Source: an uncultured Collinsella sp. (lineage in GTDB: Bacteria; Actinomycetota; Coriobacteriia; Coriobacteriales; Coriobacteriaceae). From it: a stretch of 64,000 nucleotides of DNA. Where the stretch lies: NCBI GenBank assembly GCA_900541875.1, contig UQLF01000001.1:162582-226581 (forward strand), written 5' to 3'. Position numbers and translations under genes: made by a program. The notes beneath the pieces were generated by a model. That model had not been told where the DNA came from. It saw nothing but the letters and a program-made list of their open reading frames with translations, and did no database searches. Positions 55,659 to 63,884 of the stretch are shown here, piece by piece. Numbering within the stretch: position 1 is the stretch's first letter; every line of letters begins with the position of its first letter.

Positions 55659-56918
55659 ATGAAATACACCAAGCTCGAGCGTAACTGGGTTATGTATGAT
55701 GTGGGCAATTCGGCCCTCGTGCTGCTCAATACCTCGGTGGTGCCCATTTACTTTAACGCCATCAATACCGGCGCTTCCTCGGCCGACCTGGTGGTCGCCT
55801 GGGGCAATGCGCAGACGATCGCCTCGCTGGTCATCGCCATGCTCATGCCCATTCTGGGCGCACTTGCCGACTACGCCGGCAACAAAATCAAGTTCTTCTT
55901 GGGCTTTTTCCTCACGGGCCTGGTTCTTTGCCTGGCGCAGGCTATCCCAATGTCCGCCATGGCATTTTTGACCGTGTACGTGCTGTGCACCATCGGCCTT
56001 AACTCTTCTATGACGTTCTACGACGCCATGCTGCCCGACGTTACCACCGACGAGCGCATGGACGCCGTGTCCAGCTCGGGTTATGCCTGGGGCTACATCG
56101 GTTCCACCGTGCCGTTCGTCATCTGCCTGGCGCTCATCATGGGTGGCCCCGCTCTTGGCGTCCCCACCATGCTGGCAACGCGTCTGTCGTTTATCATCAC
56201 TGGTGCCTGGTGGCTCATCTTTACCCTGCCGCTCATTCGCACCTATAAGCAAAAGTACGGTCGCGAGCGCGGTCCCGAGGACACTATCGGCCACATCGTG
56301 GGCGGTGTGTTCTCCGAGGTCGGACACACCATGCGCGAGATCGCCCACAACAAGACCGTGCTGGTCTACATGATCGCGTTCTTCTTCTATATCGATGGCG
56401 TCCACACGGTCATTTCCATGGCTACCAGCTACGGCTCGGCTTTGGGCATCGATTCGACGCAGCTGGTGCTGGCGCTGCTCGTTACGCAGTTCGTGGCCTT
56501 TCCGTCCGCCATCATCTACGGCAAGCTCGCCGGACGCGTGGGCACGCTCAACATGATCCTGGTGGCGGTCGCCGCCTACATGGGCATTGTGCTGTTCGCC
56601 GCGTTCTTCCTAAAGACCGCCTTTGAGTTTTGGGTGCTTGCCATTATGGTCGGCCTGTTCCAGGGCGGCGTGCAGGCGCTTAGCCGTAGCTACTTTGGCC
56701 GCATTATCCCCAAGGAAAAGTCCAACGAGTACTACGGCTTCTTTGACATCTTCGGTCGCTATGCAAGCGTCATGGGCACTTTCCTAGTGTCGGTCGTCAC
56801 CTCGCTGACCGGCAACCCGTCGCTGGGCGTCCTTTCCATTGGCGTGCTGCTGATCGTTGGCTTTATGCTGCTGGTCCGCCTGTCCCGCATGACTCGGGCG
56901 GCAGAGCATGCCGCATAG
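55659..56918 (+). CDS. MFS transporter, Atg22/UMF1-like
   Basis: Permease of 419 residues with 12 predicted helices. The N-terminus KLERNWVMYDVGNSA is characteristic of the Atg22-like (UMF1) MFS branch, as is FFFYIDGVHTVISMATSYG in the middle. In yeast, Atg22 releases amino acids from the vacuole; bacterial members are uncharacterised, so amino-acid or metabolite efflux is an inference. The start has AAGGGTCCC upstream. It stands alone between the phospholipase-like gene and the glycosyltransferase. Confidence 0.88.
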   Translation: MKYTKLERNWVMYDVGNSALVLLNTSVVPIYFNAINTGASSADLVVAWGNAQTIASLVIAMLMPILGALADYAGNKIKFFLGFFLTGLVLCLAQAIPMSAMAFLTVYVLCTIGLNSSMTFYDAMLPDVTTDERMDAVSSSGYAWGYIGSTVPFVICLALIMGGPALGVPTMLATRLSFIITGAWWLIFTLPLIRTYKQKYGRERGPEDTIGHIVGGVFSEVGHTMREIAHNKTVLVYMIAFFFYIDGVHTVISMATSYGSALGIDSTQLVLALLVTQFVAFPSAIIYGKLAGRVGTLNMILVAVAAYMGIVLFAAFFLKTAFEFWVLAIMVGLFQGGVQALSRSYFGRIIPKEKSNEYYGFFDIFGRYASVMGTFLVSVVTSLTGNPSLGVLSIGVLLIVGFMLLVRLSRMTRAAEHAA

Positions 56919-57032
56919 GAGCGAGCGGCTATTGTGCCTGTCCACGGTACTCTTTTGGGGTTATCCGCAATAAACATTGCGACTTGCGAGCAATGATTTG
57001 CCCAAGTGGGTATGATGGAATCAGCTAGGTCG

Positions 57033-57068
57033 CGGGGCGTCGCCTGTGTTTGGCGGCGTCCCGTTTTT
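57033..57068 (+). terminator. Terminator-like hairpin before the glycosyltransferase
   Basis: Twelve-base stem with two mismatches (57033-57044 with 57052-57063) followed by TTTTT, 21 bases before the glycosyltransferase start. It may end upstream transcription or act as an attenuator. Confidence 0.55.
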
Positions 57069-57089
57069 GTGTTGCAGGGAGGGTAAGGT

Positions 57090-58277
57090 ATGAACGCCAC
57101 AGTCGTGATTCCAACGTATTGGGCGGGCGATGACGCTTGCGCAAACGCCCCTGGCACCTATGACCATTCGACACGACTCAACGCCGACAATCCCGAACTC
57201 GACCGCTGCCTGGCCTCGCTTGAGCAGGTGCGCGACATCCCGCGCATCATCCTTTTGGTGGTCTGTCCCGTTTCTGCCACAGCCGATGTGTCGCTGCGCG
57301 TGCACGAGATTGTCGACGCGCATCCCACGCTCAAGGTCACCGTTGTCACCAACACCCAGGCCTCGCATATCGCAGACCGGGTTGCTCAGATCGCGCCCAA
57401 GGGTTCGGGCGAGTGCGTGAGCCTGCGAGGCTACGGTGCCATCCGCAATATGGGGCTAGCCTGTGCCGCTGTGCTGGGGCATGACGCGGTTATCTTCTTG
57501 GATGACGATGAGACTGTCATCGACGCCGACTTTATGAAGCGCGCGACCTATGCGTTGGGGCAGCAGACGCGTCAGGGCTTGCCGATCTTGGTCAAGAGCG
57601 GTTATTTCTACGATCGCGACGGCTCGCCGCTGGCTCCCACGGACAAGGCGGGCATCTGCCATCGTTGGTGGACCAAGCGCATCGAGTTCAACCGTTGGAT
57701 GAAAAAGGCGCTCTCGGGCACCCGCATCTCGCGTTCCAACTACGTGTGCGGCGGCCTGATGGCCCTGCACGCCCGCGCCTTTACGCGTGTGGCCTTTGAC
57801 CCGTTTATCACCCGCGGCGAGGACTTGGATTACCTCTTTAACATGCGCATGTTTGGCTACGACGTGTGGTTCGATAACGAGTGGACCGTGCGCCATCTGC
57901 CTCCGGAGTCCGAAAAGCGCTCACCGCGCTTTATGCAGGATGTATACCGTTGGTACTACGAACGGGCCAAGTTGACATTCGCCGCGCATCAAAAGGAGCT
58001 CATTCCCGTTACGGCGGCATCGCTCATGCCCTACCCGGGCCCTTGGATTTCGCTCGAGCTCGACGACCGCGTGCGCAAGACCGCTATGGTCCGCAGCGTG
58101 TTTACCCGCGAGCATGAGGGCTACCTGCGCATTTGGCGCCATGGTATCGGCGAGGCAAAGGCCTATGCGCGCCAAAACGCTGCAAGCTACCTGCGTTTCC
58201 AGAGCTTTTGGCCCAAGATCATGGACGGGCTTTGGCGTGACGCACAACTGATCAGTATCCTGGAGGGGGCCGAATGA
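57090..58277 (+). CDS. Glycosyltransferase family 2-like protein
   Basis: Cytoplasmic protein of 395 residues with a GT-A fold. It begins MNATVVIPTYWAGDD and has the metal-binding FLDDDE near residue 136, with a later EDLDYLFNMRMFGYDVWFDN segment near 250 typical of GT2 acceptor domains. The donor and acceptor are unknown. GGGAGGGTAAGGT precedes the ATG. The stop overlaps the start of the second LytS-type kinase by four bases, so they are co-translated; this couples a sugar transferase to a signalling system, which is unusual. Confidence 0.8.
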   Translation: MNATVVIPTYWAGDDACANAPGTYDHSTRLNADNPELDRCLASLEQVRDIPRIILLVVCPVSATADVSLRVHEIVDAHPTLKVTVVTNTQASHIADRVAQIAPKGSGECVSLRGYGAIRNMGLACAAVLGHDAVIFLDDDETVIDADFMKRATYALGQQTRQGLPILVKSGYFYDRDGSPLAPTDKAGICHRWWTKRIEFNRWMKKALSGTRISRSNYVCGGLMALHARAFTRVAFDPFITRGEDLDYLFNMRMFGYDVWFDNEWTVRHLPPESEKRSPRFMQDVYRWYYERAKLTFAAHQKELIPVTAASLMPYPGPWISLELDDRVRKTAMVRSVFTREHEGYLRIWRHGIGEAKAYARQNAASYLRFQSFWPKIMDGLWRDAQLISILEGAE

Positions 58278-59617
58278 TCGACCGCCGCGCCCAGCGCGAT
58301 AGTTCAATATCAATCTTTCGCATCATTGCCGTTGCCTGCGCCATTTGCGTGCTGGTGTACTTTATTTTTGCCTTGGTGACCGGTATCGAGCCGATCGCCA
58401 CGGTGATTGCCTGCGCGCTGCTGTGCATCTTCCTGTGCATCTTTATCTTTTTGACGCTCAATCCCGATTCGGTGCGTTCCCAGTACACCGAGGAGACGCT
58501 CTCGGTGGCCTCGGCCATGCTCGAGGACATTAAGGGCGGTCTGACGCAGGAGTCGGCGCGTTTGGTGTGCCGGCGCATTTTGCCCGAGACGCGCGCCATG
58601 ACGGTGGCCATCACCGACGAGGGCAACGTGCTTGCCTGCGCGGGAGAGTTTGAGGAAAAACTACTGCCAGATTCTCCCATCCACACGTTTGCCACACGCT
58701 ACGTTATCGAACATGGCATCGTGCAGTCGTTCAACCGTATGGTGGATGTCGTGGGCTCGGACGGCTCGCACAACCAAGTTCCCGCCGGCATTATCGCCCC
58801 CATCAAGGTGGGCGATCGTACCGTCGGCACGCTCAAGTTCTACTACAAGACCCCGCGCGCCGTCGACCGTACCCAGTACGCGCTTGCCTCGGGCTTTGCC
58901 GAGATCTTGTCCACGCAGCTCGCCATCCACGAGCTCGAGGTGCAAAAGGAACTCACGGCGCGCGCCGAGGTGCGTGCGCTGCAAGCGCAGATTAACCCGC
59001 ACTTCCTGTTCAACACGCTGAACACCATTGCATCGTTTACGCGCACCGATCCGCTGCGGGCCCGCGAACTGCTTCGTGAGTTCTCATCGTTCTATCGTGC
59101 CACGCTCGACAACTCGGGATCGCTTATTCCGGTCTCGCGCGAGGTTGCACAGACCAAGCGCTACCTTACCTTTGAGAAGGCCCGCTTTGGCGAGGACCGC
59201 GTGCTTGCGACGTTCGATGTGTCCGAGGACGTGGAAGATACGCTGGTGCCGGCGTTCGTGATCCAGCCGATTGTCGAGAACGCCGTACGTCATGGTATGG
59301 GCGATGACGACGCCCTGAGGATCGACGTGACCGTTCACCAAGACGGCGAGGATGCAATCTTGATTGCCGTGGCCGATAATGGCGTGGGCATGGATGAGGG
59401 TACCGCCGCCAGACTGTTTGACGAGCGCTCTGCCCGTCCCGACGCCAGCTCTCCCCAAGGTGGCGGCGCCGGCGTGGCCATGCACAATATTTCGGAGCGC
59501 ATCCATCGCTTTTATGGGCCGCACTCCTATACGCGTGTCGAATCGGCGCCGGGCAAGGGCACCAAAGTGCTCCTTCATCTTGATTTGTCAGAGAGCATCT
59601 TTGACATTCAAGAGTAA
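58274..59617 (+). CDS. LytS-type sensor histidine kinase (pair 2)
   Basis: Membrane kinase of 447 residues with the same order as the protein at 52230: two N-terminal spans (about 15-36 and 40-60), a GAF-like sensor (~75-225) and a His_kinase domain with phospho-acceptor in NPHFLFNTLN, N box PIVENAVRHG and G1 box ADNGVGMDEG. Clear similarity runs along the whole length, so the two arose by duplication. It overlaps the glycosyltransferase gene by four bases and is followed by its regulator. Confidence 0.92.
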   Translation: MIDRRAQRDSSISIFRIIAVACAICVLVYFIFALVTGIEPIATVIACALLCIFLCIFIFLTLNPDSVRSQYTEETLSVASAMLEDIKGGLTQESARLVCRRILPETRAMTVAITDEGNVLACAGEFEEKLLPDSPIHTFATRYVIEHGIVQSFNRMVDVVGSDGSHNQVPAGIIAPIKVGDRTVGTLKFYYKTPRAVDRTQYALASGFAEILSTQLAIHELEVQKELTARAEVRALQAQINPHFLFNTLNTIASFTRTDPLRARELLREFSSFYRATLDNSGSLIPVSREVAQTKRYLTFEKARFGEDRVLATFDVSEDVEDTLVPAFVIQPIVENAVRHGMGDDDALRIDVTVHQDGEDAILIAVADNGVGMDEGTAARLFDERSARPDASSPQGGGAGVAMHNISERIHRFYGPHSYTRVESAPGKGTKVLLHLDLSESIFDIQE

Positions 59618-59689
59618 AATAAAAGGCTACGGGTTCAACGTCATGCGACGGATGCCCGGCGTAGTTAGTTGACGAAAGGTTTTATCCCT

Positions 59690-60406
59690 ATGCTGCGTGC
59701 GATGATTGTGGATGATGAGGCGCCGGCTCGCTCGGAGCTTCGCTTCCTGCTCGAGCAAACGGGCAAGATCGGCACGATCACGGAGGCGTCGAGCGTCCGC
59801 TCCGCCATCGAGATGCTTATGGAAAGTCGCGTGGATGTCGTGTTTCTCGATATCTCGATGCCCGGTGCCTCGGGCCTGCAACTTGCCGAGGCGCTGCATA
59901 AGCTCAAAAATCCGCCGGCGATCGTGTTTGTGACTGCGTATAGTGACCATGCGGTCGAGGCATTCGACGTGGATGCCGTCGATTATCTGATGAAGCCGGT
60001 CGAGGAAGCTCGCTTGGATCGCGCGATCGAGAAGGTCATGCAACGCGCCAAGCCGGTTACGGACAGCAAGGTGACCATCGAGCGTATCCCGGTGGAAAAG
60101 GGCGGCCGCAAGGTGCTCATTCCCGTGGACGACATTCGCTTTATCATGGCCAAGGACGATTACTCTTGCATCTATACCGTCGATGATCGCTTTTTGTCGA
60201 CGACCTCGCTGGCGCAGTTTGAGGCCAAGCTCTGCGACTTTGGCTTCTTCCGTGTTCACCGCCGCTATATCGTCAACTTGGCGTGCGTCACGGACGTCGA
60301 GACGGTGCCCTCGGGTGCCATCCAGCTGGGCATTACGGGCGTCGACGAACGCGTTCCGGTTTCGCGCCGCCGCGTCGTGCCGCTCAAGAAGGCCCTGAGT
60401 CTCTAG
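59690..60406 (+). CDS. LytTR-type response regulator (pair 2)
   Basis: Regulator of 238 residues. The receiver domain has IVDDEAPA, phospho-acceptor Asp in VVFLDISMPG, VTAYSDHA and MKPVEEA. The LytTR DNA-binding domain has DIRFIMAKDDYSCIY, FFRVHRRYIVNL and VPVSRRRVVPLK. It is paralogous to the regulator at 53655, including the final SRRR motif, so the two may recognise related sites. The ATG at 59690 follows GAAAGG by ten bases; a TTG at 59669 is upstream in frame. A T-tailed hairpin at 60413-60464 ends the transcript. Confidence 0.93.
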   Translation: MLRAMIVDDEAPARSELRFLLEQTGKIGTITEASSVRSAIEMLMESRVDVVFLDISMPGASGLQLAEALHKLKNPPAIVFVTAYSDHAVEAFDVDAVDYLMKPVEEARLDRAIEKVMQRAKPVTDSKVTIERIPVEKGGRKVLIPVDDIRFIMAKDDYSCIYTVDDRFLSTTSLAQFEAKLCDFGFFRVHRRYIVNLACVTDVETVPSGAIQLGITGVDERVPVSRRRVVPLKKALSL

Positions 60407-60412
60407 CACACT

Positions 60413-60464
60413 GGCCCCGCAGCCCTGTAGACCCATCGTCTGCGGAGCCGTGGGGCCTTTTTTG
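60413..60464 (+). terminator. Terminator after LytTR pair 2
   Basis: GGCCCC at 60413-60418 pairs with GGGGCC at 60452-60457 around a partly paired interior, followed by TTTTTTG. Confidence 0.8.
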
Positions 60465-60502
60465 TATGTATCTGCCGAATCGTTTTTTGCGGAAGGGATC
60501 CC

Positions 60503-60970
60503 ATGAACAGTGCAAGCGCCAAGCGTATCGACATCATCTCGGACACCCACGGCTATTTATCGCCTGCGCTCTTGGATGAGCTTGAGGGCGCAGACCTGAT
60601 CATCCACGCTGGCGACCTCACGTCGGAGATGGACTACGAGCACCTATGCACCATCGCCCCCGTGCGGGCCGTACTGGGCAACAACGATTACTACCGCGAC
60701 TACGGCCCCGATGTAGACCGTCTTGCACTCTTTACCTACGAAGGCCTCAAATTCGCCGTAGCCCACTACCGCGAAGACCTTCCGGTGGGATCCGTAGACG
60801 TAGCCATCAACGGTCATACCCACGTAACCAAAGAAGCCCAAGTGGGCCGCTGCTTAGTCCTCAACCCGGGCAGCGCCAGCTACCCCAGAGGCACTCGAGG
60901 CCCCACCATGGCCAGAATGCTCGTCAAAGACGGCAAGATCCTAAGCACCAAATTTATTGACCTAGACTAA
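60503..60970 (+). CDS. YfcE/MJ0936-type metallophosphoesterase
   Basis: Phosphodiesterase of 155 residues. The metal-binding signature is complete: DIISDTHG near the start, AGDLT, LGNNDY, and the His pair in INGHTHV plus the final NPGSASYPRG. Family members hydrolyse small phosphodiester model substrates; the cellular target is unknown. The start follows GGAAGGGATCCC. It is monocistronic, bounded by hairpins at 60413 and 60975. Confidence 0.92.
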   Translation: MNSASAKRIDIISDTHGYLSPALLDELEGADLIIHAGDLTSEMDYEHLCTIAPVRAVLGNNDYYRDYGPDVDRLALFTYEGLKFAVAHYREDLPVGSVDVAINGHTHVTKEAQVGRCLVLNPGSASYPRGTRGPTMARMLVKDGKILSTKFIDLD

Positions 60971-60974
60971 CCGC

Positions 60975-61015
60975 AACAAAAACGGGGGATGCACAATGCA
61001 TCCCCCGTTTTTGTT
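60975..61015. terminator. Bidirectional terminator
   Basis: Perfect 19-base stem (60975-60993 with 60997-61015) with a three-base loop. The stem contains five G then GATGCA and is flanked by A- and T-runs, so it works as a terminator in both directions. Confidence 0.9.
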
Positions 61016-61128
61016 TAAGCCAAAGGCTGAAGTTCAACAAGATCCATCAGACCAACCCCGCCGAGGAGCACGCGGGCTAGCCGCGCAGCGGCGCACGCCC
61101 GCAAAACTGGTTGAATAATGTGACGGCA

Positions 61129-61271
61129 GGGAGGCTCTCCGGGGCTGAGGGCGGGGGTTAAGTTTGTCGCGAGTTCCGCACGCAAAGGAAAGCACTTAAT
61201 GTGCTTTCCGTCTTGCGCAGGACTGTAGAGCAGCAAACTTAACCCCCGCCCTCAGCCCCGGAGAGCCTCCC
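61129..61271. repeat. Giant palindrome with 38-base arms
   Basis: Perfect 38-base inverted repeat (61129-61166 with 61234-61271) enclosing a second perfect 9-base hairpin (61187-61195 with 61201-61209). It occupies most of the 365-base gap between the phosphoesterase and tRNA-Asp. No coding sequence, no known element. Similar in scale to the structure at 46071-46195. Confidence 0.9.
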
Positions 61272-61304
61272 GGATGGCCCCGAAAAATTTTTTCAAAAAA
61301 GTTG

Positions 61305-61334
61305 TTGCGCGCCGGACAGACTTCTGTGTATACT
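61305..61334 (+). promoter_or_regulatory. Promoter of tRNA-Asp
   Basis: TTGCGC (61305-61310), 18-base spacer, TATACT (61329-61334), about 46 bases before the tRNA. Good fit for a sigma-70-type promoter of a stable RNA gene. Confidence 0.6.
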
Positions 61335-61380
61335 AATCCCCGCAGCGCACGCGAGCGGAAACAAACGCGAACGTCTGCCT

Positions 61381-61458
<78 letters not shown>

Positions 61459-61466
61459 ACGCAATT

Positions 61467-61494
61467 AAAGCCACGTCTTCGGACGTGGCTTTTT
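61467..61494 (+). terminator. tRNA-Asp terminator
   Basis: Perfect 8-base stem GCCACGTC/GACGTGGC with a TTCG tetraloop (61470-61489) followed by TTTTT, preceded by AAA. Confidence 0.93.
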
Positions 61495-61817
61495 GCGTTT
61501 GATGCACTTTGTTTCGATAGAACGATCGCCCTGGTGCATCTTCGTCCAGAATCCCCGCGCCTTCGGGAACGCGAGTAAAATCTAATAAGTATATCTGTCT
61601 GAACAACAGCTTTGTTGCGCAACACCTGTTCTACGAGACAGGGGGTTAGGTTATACTAAATTGCACTGTGCGCCGCATCTGATGCATTTCGCTCCAAGCG
61701 CGGCACTCAGTGGATATCCGATTTACCATTTGGATGTCCTGGCGGTCATTTAGCGTCTCGACACAAGCTCGGCCCCGGAGCTCGTTCGAGCTGTTCGTAT
61801 TCCTTGAAAGGGGAAAC
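61495..61817 (+). promoter_or_regulatory. Upstream region of the Rrf2 gene
   Basis: A gap of 323 bases without a gene. TATACT at 61652-61657 lies 17 bases after TTCTAC, a weak promoter pair. Just upstream are TTGCGCAA (near 61614-61621) and CTGT-N8-ACAG (near 61626), palindromes that could be operator sites for the Rrf2 protein itself. Nothing else was recognised. Confidence 0.4.
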
Positions 61818-62303
61818 ATGGACATATCGAGGAAGACTGATTACGCCCTTCGTATGCTGGCGATGCTTGCCGAGGATCCGGAGTGCTTGCTTTCTGTTCG
61901 CACCGCTGCCGAAGAGGTCAATGTCCCGTATTCGTTTGCCCGCTCGATTCAGCACGGTTTGGTCCAGGCCGGTATTGTGGAGAGCCTGCGTGGCGTCCAC
62001 GGTGGCATGCGTCTCAAGGTCAGTCCGGACGACGTCACTATCCGCCAGGTCGTCGAGGCCGTTCAGGGTCCTATGGTTATGAACGATTGCACCGCGCCCG
62101 ATGGTGACTGTGCGCGCATGGGCGCGTGCTGCTATCATCCCCTGTGGGCCGGAGCTCAGGCGTTGATGCGCGACTACCTCGATTCCGTTTCGCTCGGCGA
62201 CATCGTCGCTCACCGCCAGTTCCCGGCCGTCGATCCCAAGTTCGCCGACCGCGACGCGTTTCCCGAGTACGCTACCTGTGCGTGCGCTTGCCGGGAGGAA
62301 TAG
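61818..62303 (+). CDS. Rrf2-family transcriptional regulator
   Basis: Regulator of 161 residues. The winged helix (about 1-80) begins MDISRKTDYALRMLAMLAED and includes a recognition region NVPYSFARSIQHGLVQAG with GVHGGMRL in the wing. Three to four Cys in the C-terminal part (CTAPDGDCARMGACCYHPLW, about 93-112) match the Fe-S or redox-sensing site of IscR/NsrR-like members. An additional CACAC cluster sits near the C-terminus, which is unusual. It starts at the ATG after GAAAGGGG. It precedes a DNA glycosylase and rubrerythrin, consistent with control of an oxidative or iron stress response. Confidence 0.9.
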   Translation: MDISRKTDYALRMLAMLAEDPECLLSVRTAAEEVNVPYSFARSIQHGLVQAGIVESLRGVHGGMRLKVSPDDVTIRQVVEAVQGPMVMNDCTAPDGDCARMGACCYHPLWAGAQALMRDYLDSVSLGDIVAHRQFPAVDPKFADRDAFPEYATCACACREE

Positions 62304-62324
62304 CGCCGCATAAGGAGCATAGCC

Positions 62325-63230
62325 ATGATTCAGGACCCCTTTCGTTCGATGATTCGTTCGGAAGGGGTCCTGCGTTATCGCGACCTTCCGTGGCGCCGCA
62401 CGCGCGACCCGTACGTTATTTGGCTTTCCGAGGTTATGCTGCAGCAAACGCAGGTGCCGCGTGTGGAGACGCGTATGCCCGCGTGGCTCGACCGCTTTCC
62501 GACCGTACAGGCGCTCGCTCAGGCCGCACCTTCCGACGTTTTGGATGCCTGGCAGGGGATGGGCTACAACCGGCGTGCCCTGGCGCTTCACAGAGCCGCT
62601 CAGTGCGTTATGGAAGACTGGGGTGGGGAGTTTCCGCGTGAGACGCGCGACCTGGTCGCCCTGCCCGGTATTGGCCCGGCGACGGCGCAGGGCATCCGGT
62701 CGTTTGCATTTGATCTTCCGGGCGTGTATCTGGAGACCAACGTGCGCACGGTCTTTCTGCATCATTTCTTTCCCGATGTGCCGGCCGTTCCCGATCGCGA
62801 GCTGGTGCCGCTGATTCAGGCCGCCTGTCCGGCGGCTCCCGGTGCGACAGCGGATGAGATCGCTCCCTTTGCCGTACCGCTCGATGATGCCGACACACCG
62901 CGCGCGTGGTATTACGCGCTGCTGGATTATGGCGCGTATCTTAAGAAGACGCTGCCCAATCCGTCCAGGCGCTCGGCGAGCTATAGCCGTCAGTCCAAGT
63001 TTGAGGGCTCGCGCCGTCAAAAGCGCGCCCATATTGTGCGCATGCTGCTGGCTGCGCGCGATGGGCGGCCGTCGGGCATTACACTCGCCGAGGTGGTGGC
63101 GGGTGTCAACGAAATGGAGGCGGCGGCAGGCCGCGAGCCGGTCGATCACGATCTTGTCGCAGGCATCTTGGCCGACTTGGAGCGTGAGGGCTTTTGTCGC
63201 GTGGAGGGCGACCGCTGGCTAAGCGTGTAG
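62325..63230 (+). CDS. MutY-like adenine glycosylase without Fe-S cluster
   Basis: HhH-GPD DNA glycosylase of 301 residues. The N-terminal catalytic helix has LPWRRTRDPYVIWLSEVMLQ with the active-site Glu, and the hairpin is LPGIGPATAQGIRSFAF. Two differences from MutY are plain. The catalytic Asp region VDGNV is replaced by LETNVR, and the four Cys that hold the 4Fe-4S cluster are absent, with YSRQSKFEGSRRQKRAHIV in that place. There is no C-terminal NUDIX-like domain. Such sequences form a separate MutY-related branch; its substrate may differ. The gene is 21 bases behind the Rrf2 gene. Confidence 0.82.
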   Translation: MIQDPFRSMIRSEGVLRYRDLPWRRTRDPYVIWLSEVMLQQTQVPRVETRMPAWLDRFPTVQALAQAAPSDVLDAWQGMGYNRRALALHRAAQCVMEDWGGEFPRETRDLVALPGIGPATAQGIRSFAFDLPGVYLETNVRTVFLHHFFPDVPAVPDRELVPLIQAACPAAPGATADEIAPFAVPLDDADTPRAWYYALLDYGAYLKKTLPNPSRRSASYSRQSKFEGSRRQKRAHIVRMLLAARDGRPSGITLAEVVAGVNEMEAAAGREPVDHDLVAGILADLEREGFCRVEGDRWLSV

Positions 63231-63344
63231 CCCGCCCGAATCTGAAAAACAGGATTGTAAGGTTTAGATTTTCGACATGAGGGCATCCTAAAGAAAAGGC
63301 CGCTCGAAGCCTACGGGCAGCATATGTTGAAGGGAAGTACACCT

Positions 63345-63884
63345 ATGGATTTTGAGAACTCCCAAACCAAGAAGAACCTCGAGACCGCTTTTGCCGGTGA
63401 GTCCCAGGCGCACACCAAGTATCGCTACTACGCATCTAAGGCCAAGAAGGATGGCTACGTTCAGATTTCGAATATCTTTGCCGAGACCGCAGGCAACGAG
63501 TCCGAGCACGCCAAGCTGTGGTTTAAGTATCTGCATGACGGCGCCGTTCCCGACACCCTGGACAACTTGCGTGATGCCGCTGCGGGCGAGAACTACGAGT
63601 GGACCACGATGTACGACGAGTTCGCCAAGACCGCCGAGGAGGAGGGCTTTACCGAGATCGCCGCAAAGTTCCGTGGCGTCGGTGCTGTCGAGCAGGCCCA
63701 CGAGGAGCGCTACAACAAGCTTGTCGAGCGCATTGAGTCGGGCGAGGTGTTTGAGCGCGAGGGCGTGAAGGTATGGAAGTGCCTGAACTGCGGGCACTTG
63801 CATGTGGGTGCCGAGGCGCCCGAGGTGTGCCCGGTGTGTAACCACCCGAAGGCGTACTTTGAGGAGCAGGTGGTGAACTACTAG
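63345..63884 (+). CDS. rbr: Rubrerythrin
   Basis: Di-iron peroxide reductase of 179 residues. The N-terminal four-helix bundle carries the iron ligands in AFAGESQAHTKY and ETAGNESEHAKLWF, repeated as EWTTMYDEFAKTAEEEG and VGAVEQAHEERY. The C-terminal rubredoxin domain has CLNCGHLHVG and CPVCNHPKAYF. It detoxifies hydrogen peroxide in anaerobes using electrons from rubredoxin or NADH systems. The ATG at 63345 follows AAGGGAAG. Nearest neighbours are the glycosylase and Rrf2 regulator. Confidence 0.96.
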   Translation: MDFENSQTKKNLETAFAGESQAHTKYRYYASKAKKDGYVQISNIFAETAGNESEHAKLWFKYLHDGAVPDTLDNLRDAAAGENYEWTTMYDEFAKTAEEEGFTEIAAKFRGVGAVEQAHEERYNKLVERIESGEVFEREGVKVWKCLNCGHLHVGAEAPEVCPVCNHPKAYFEEQVVNY

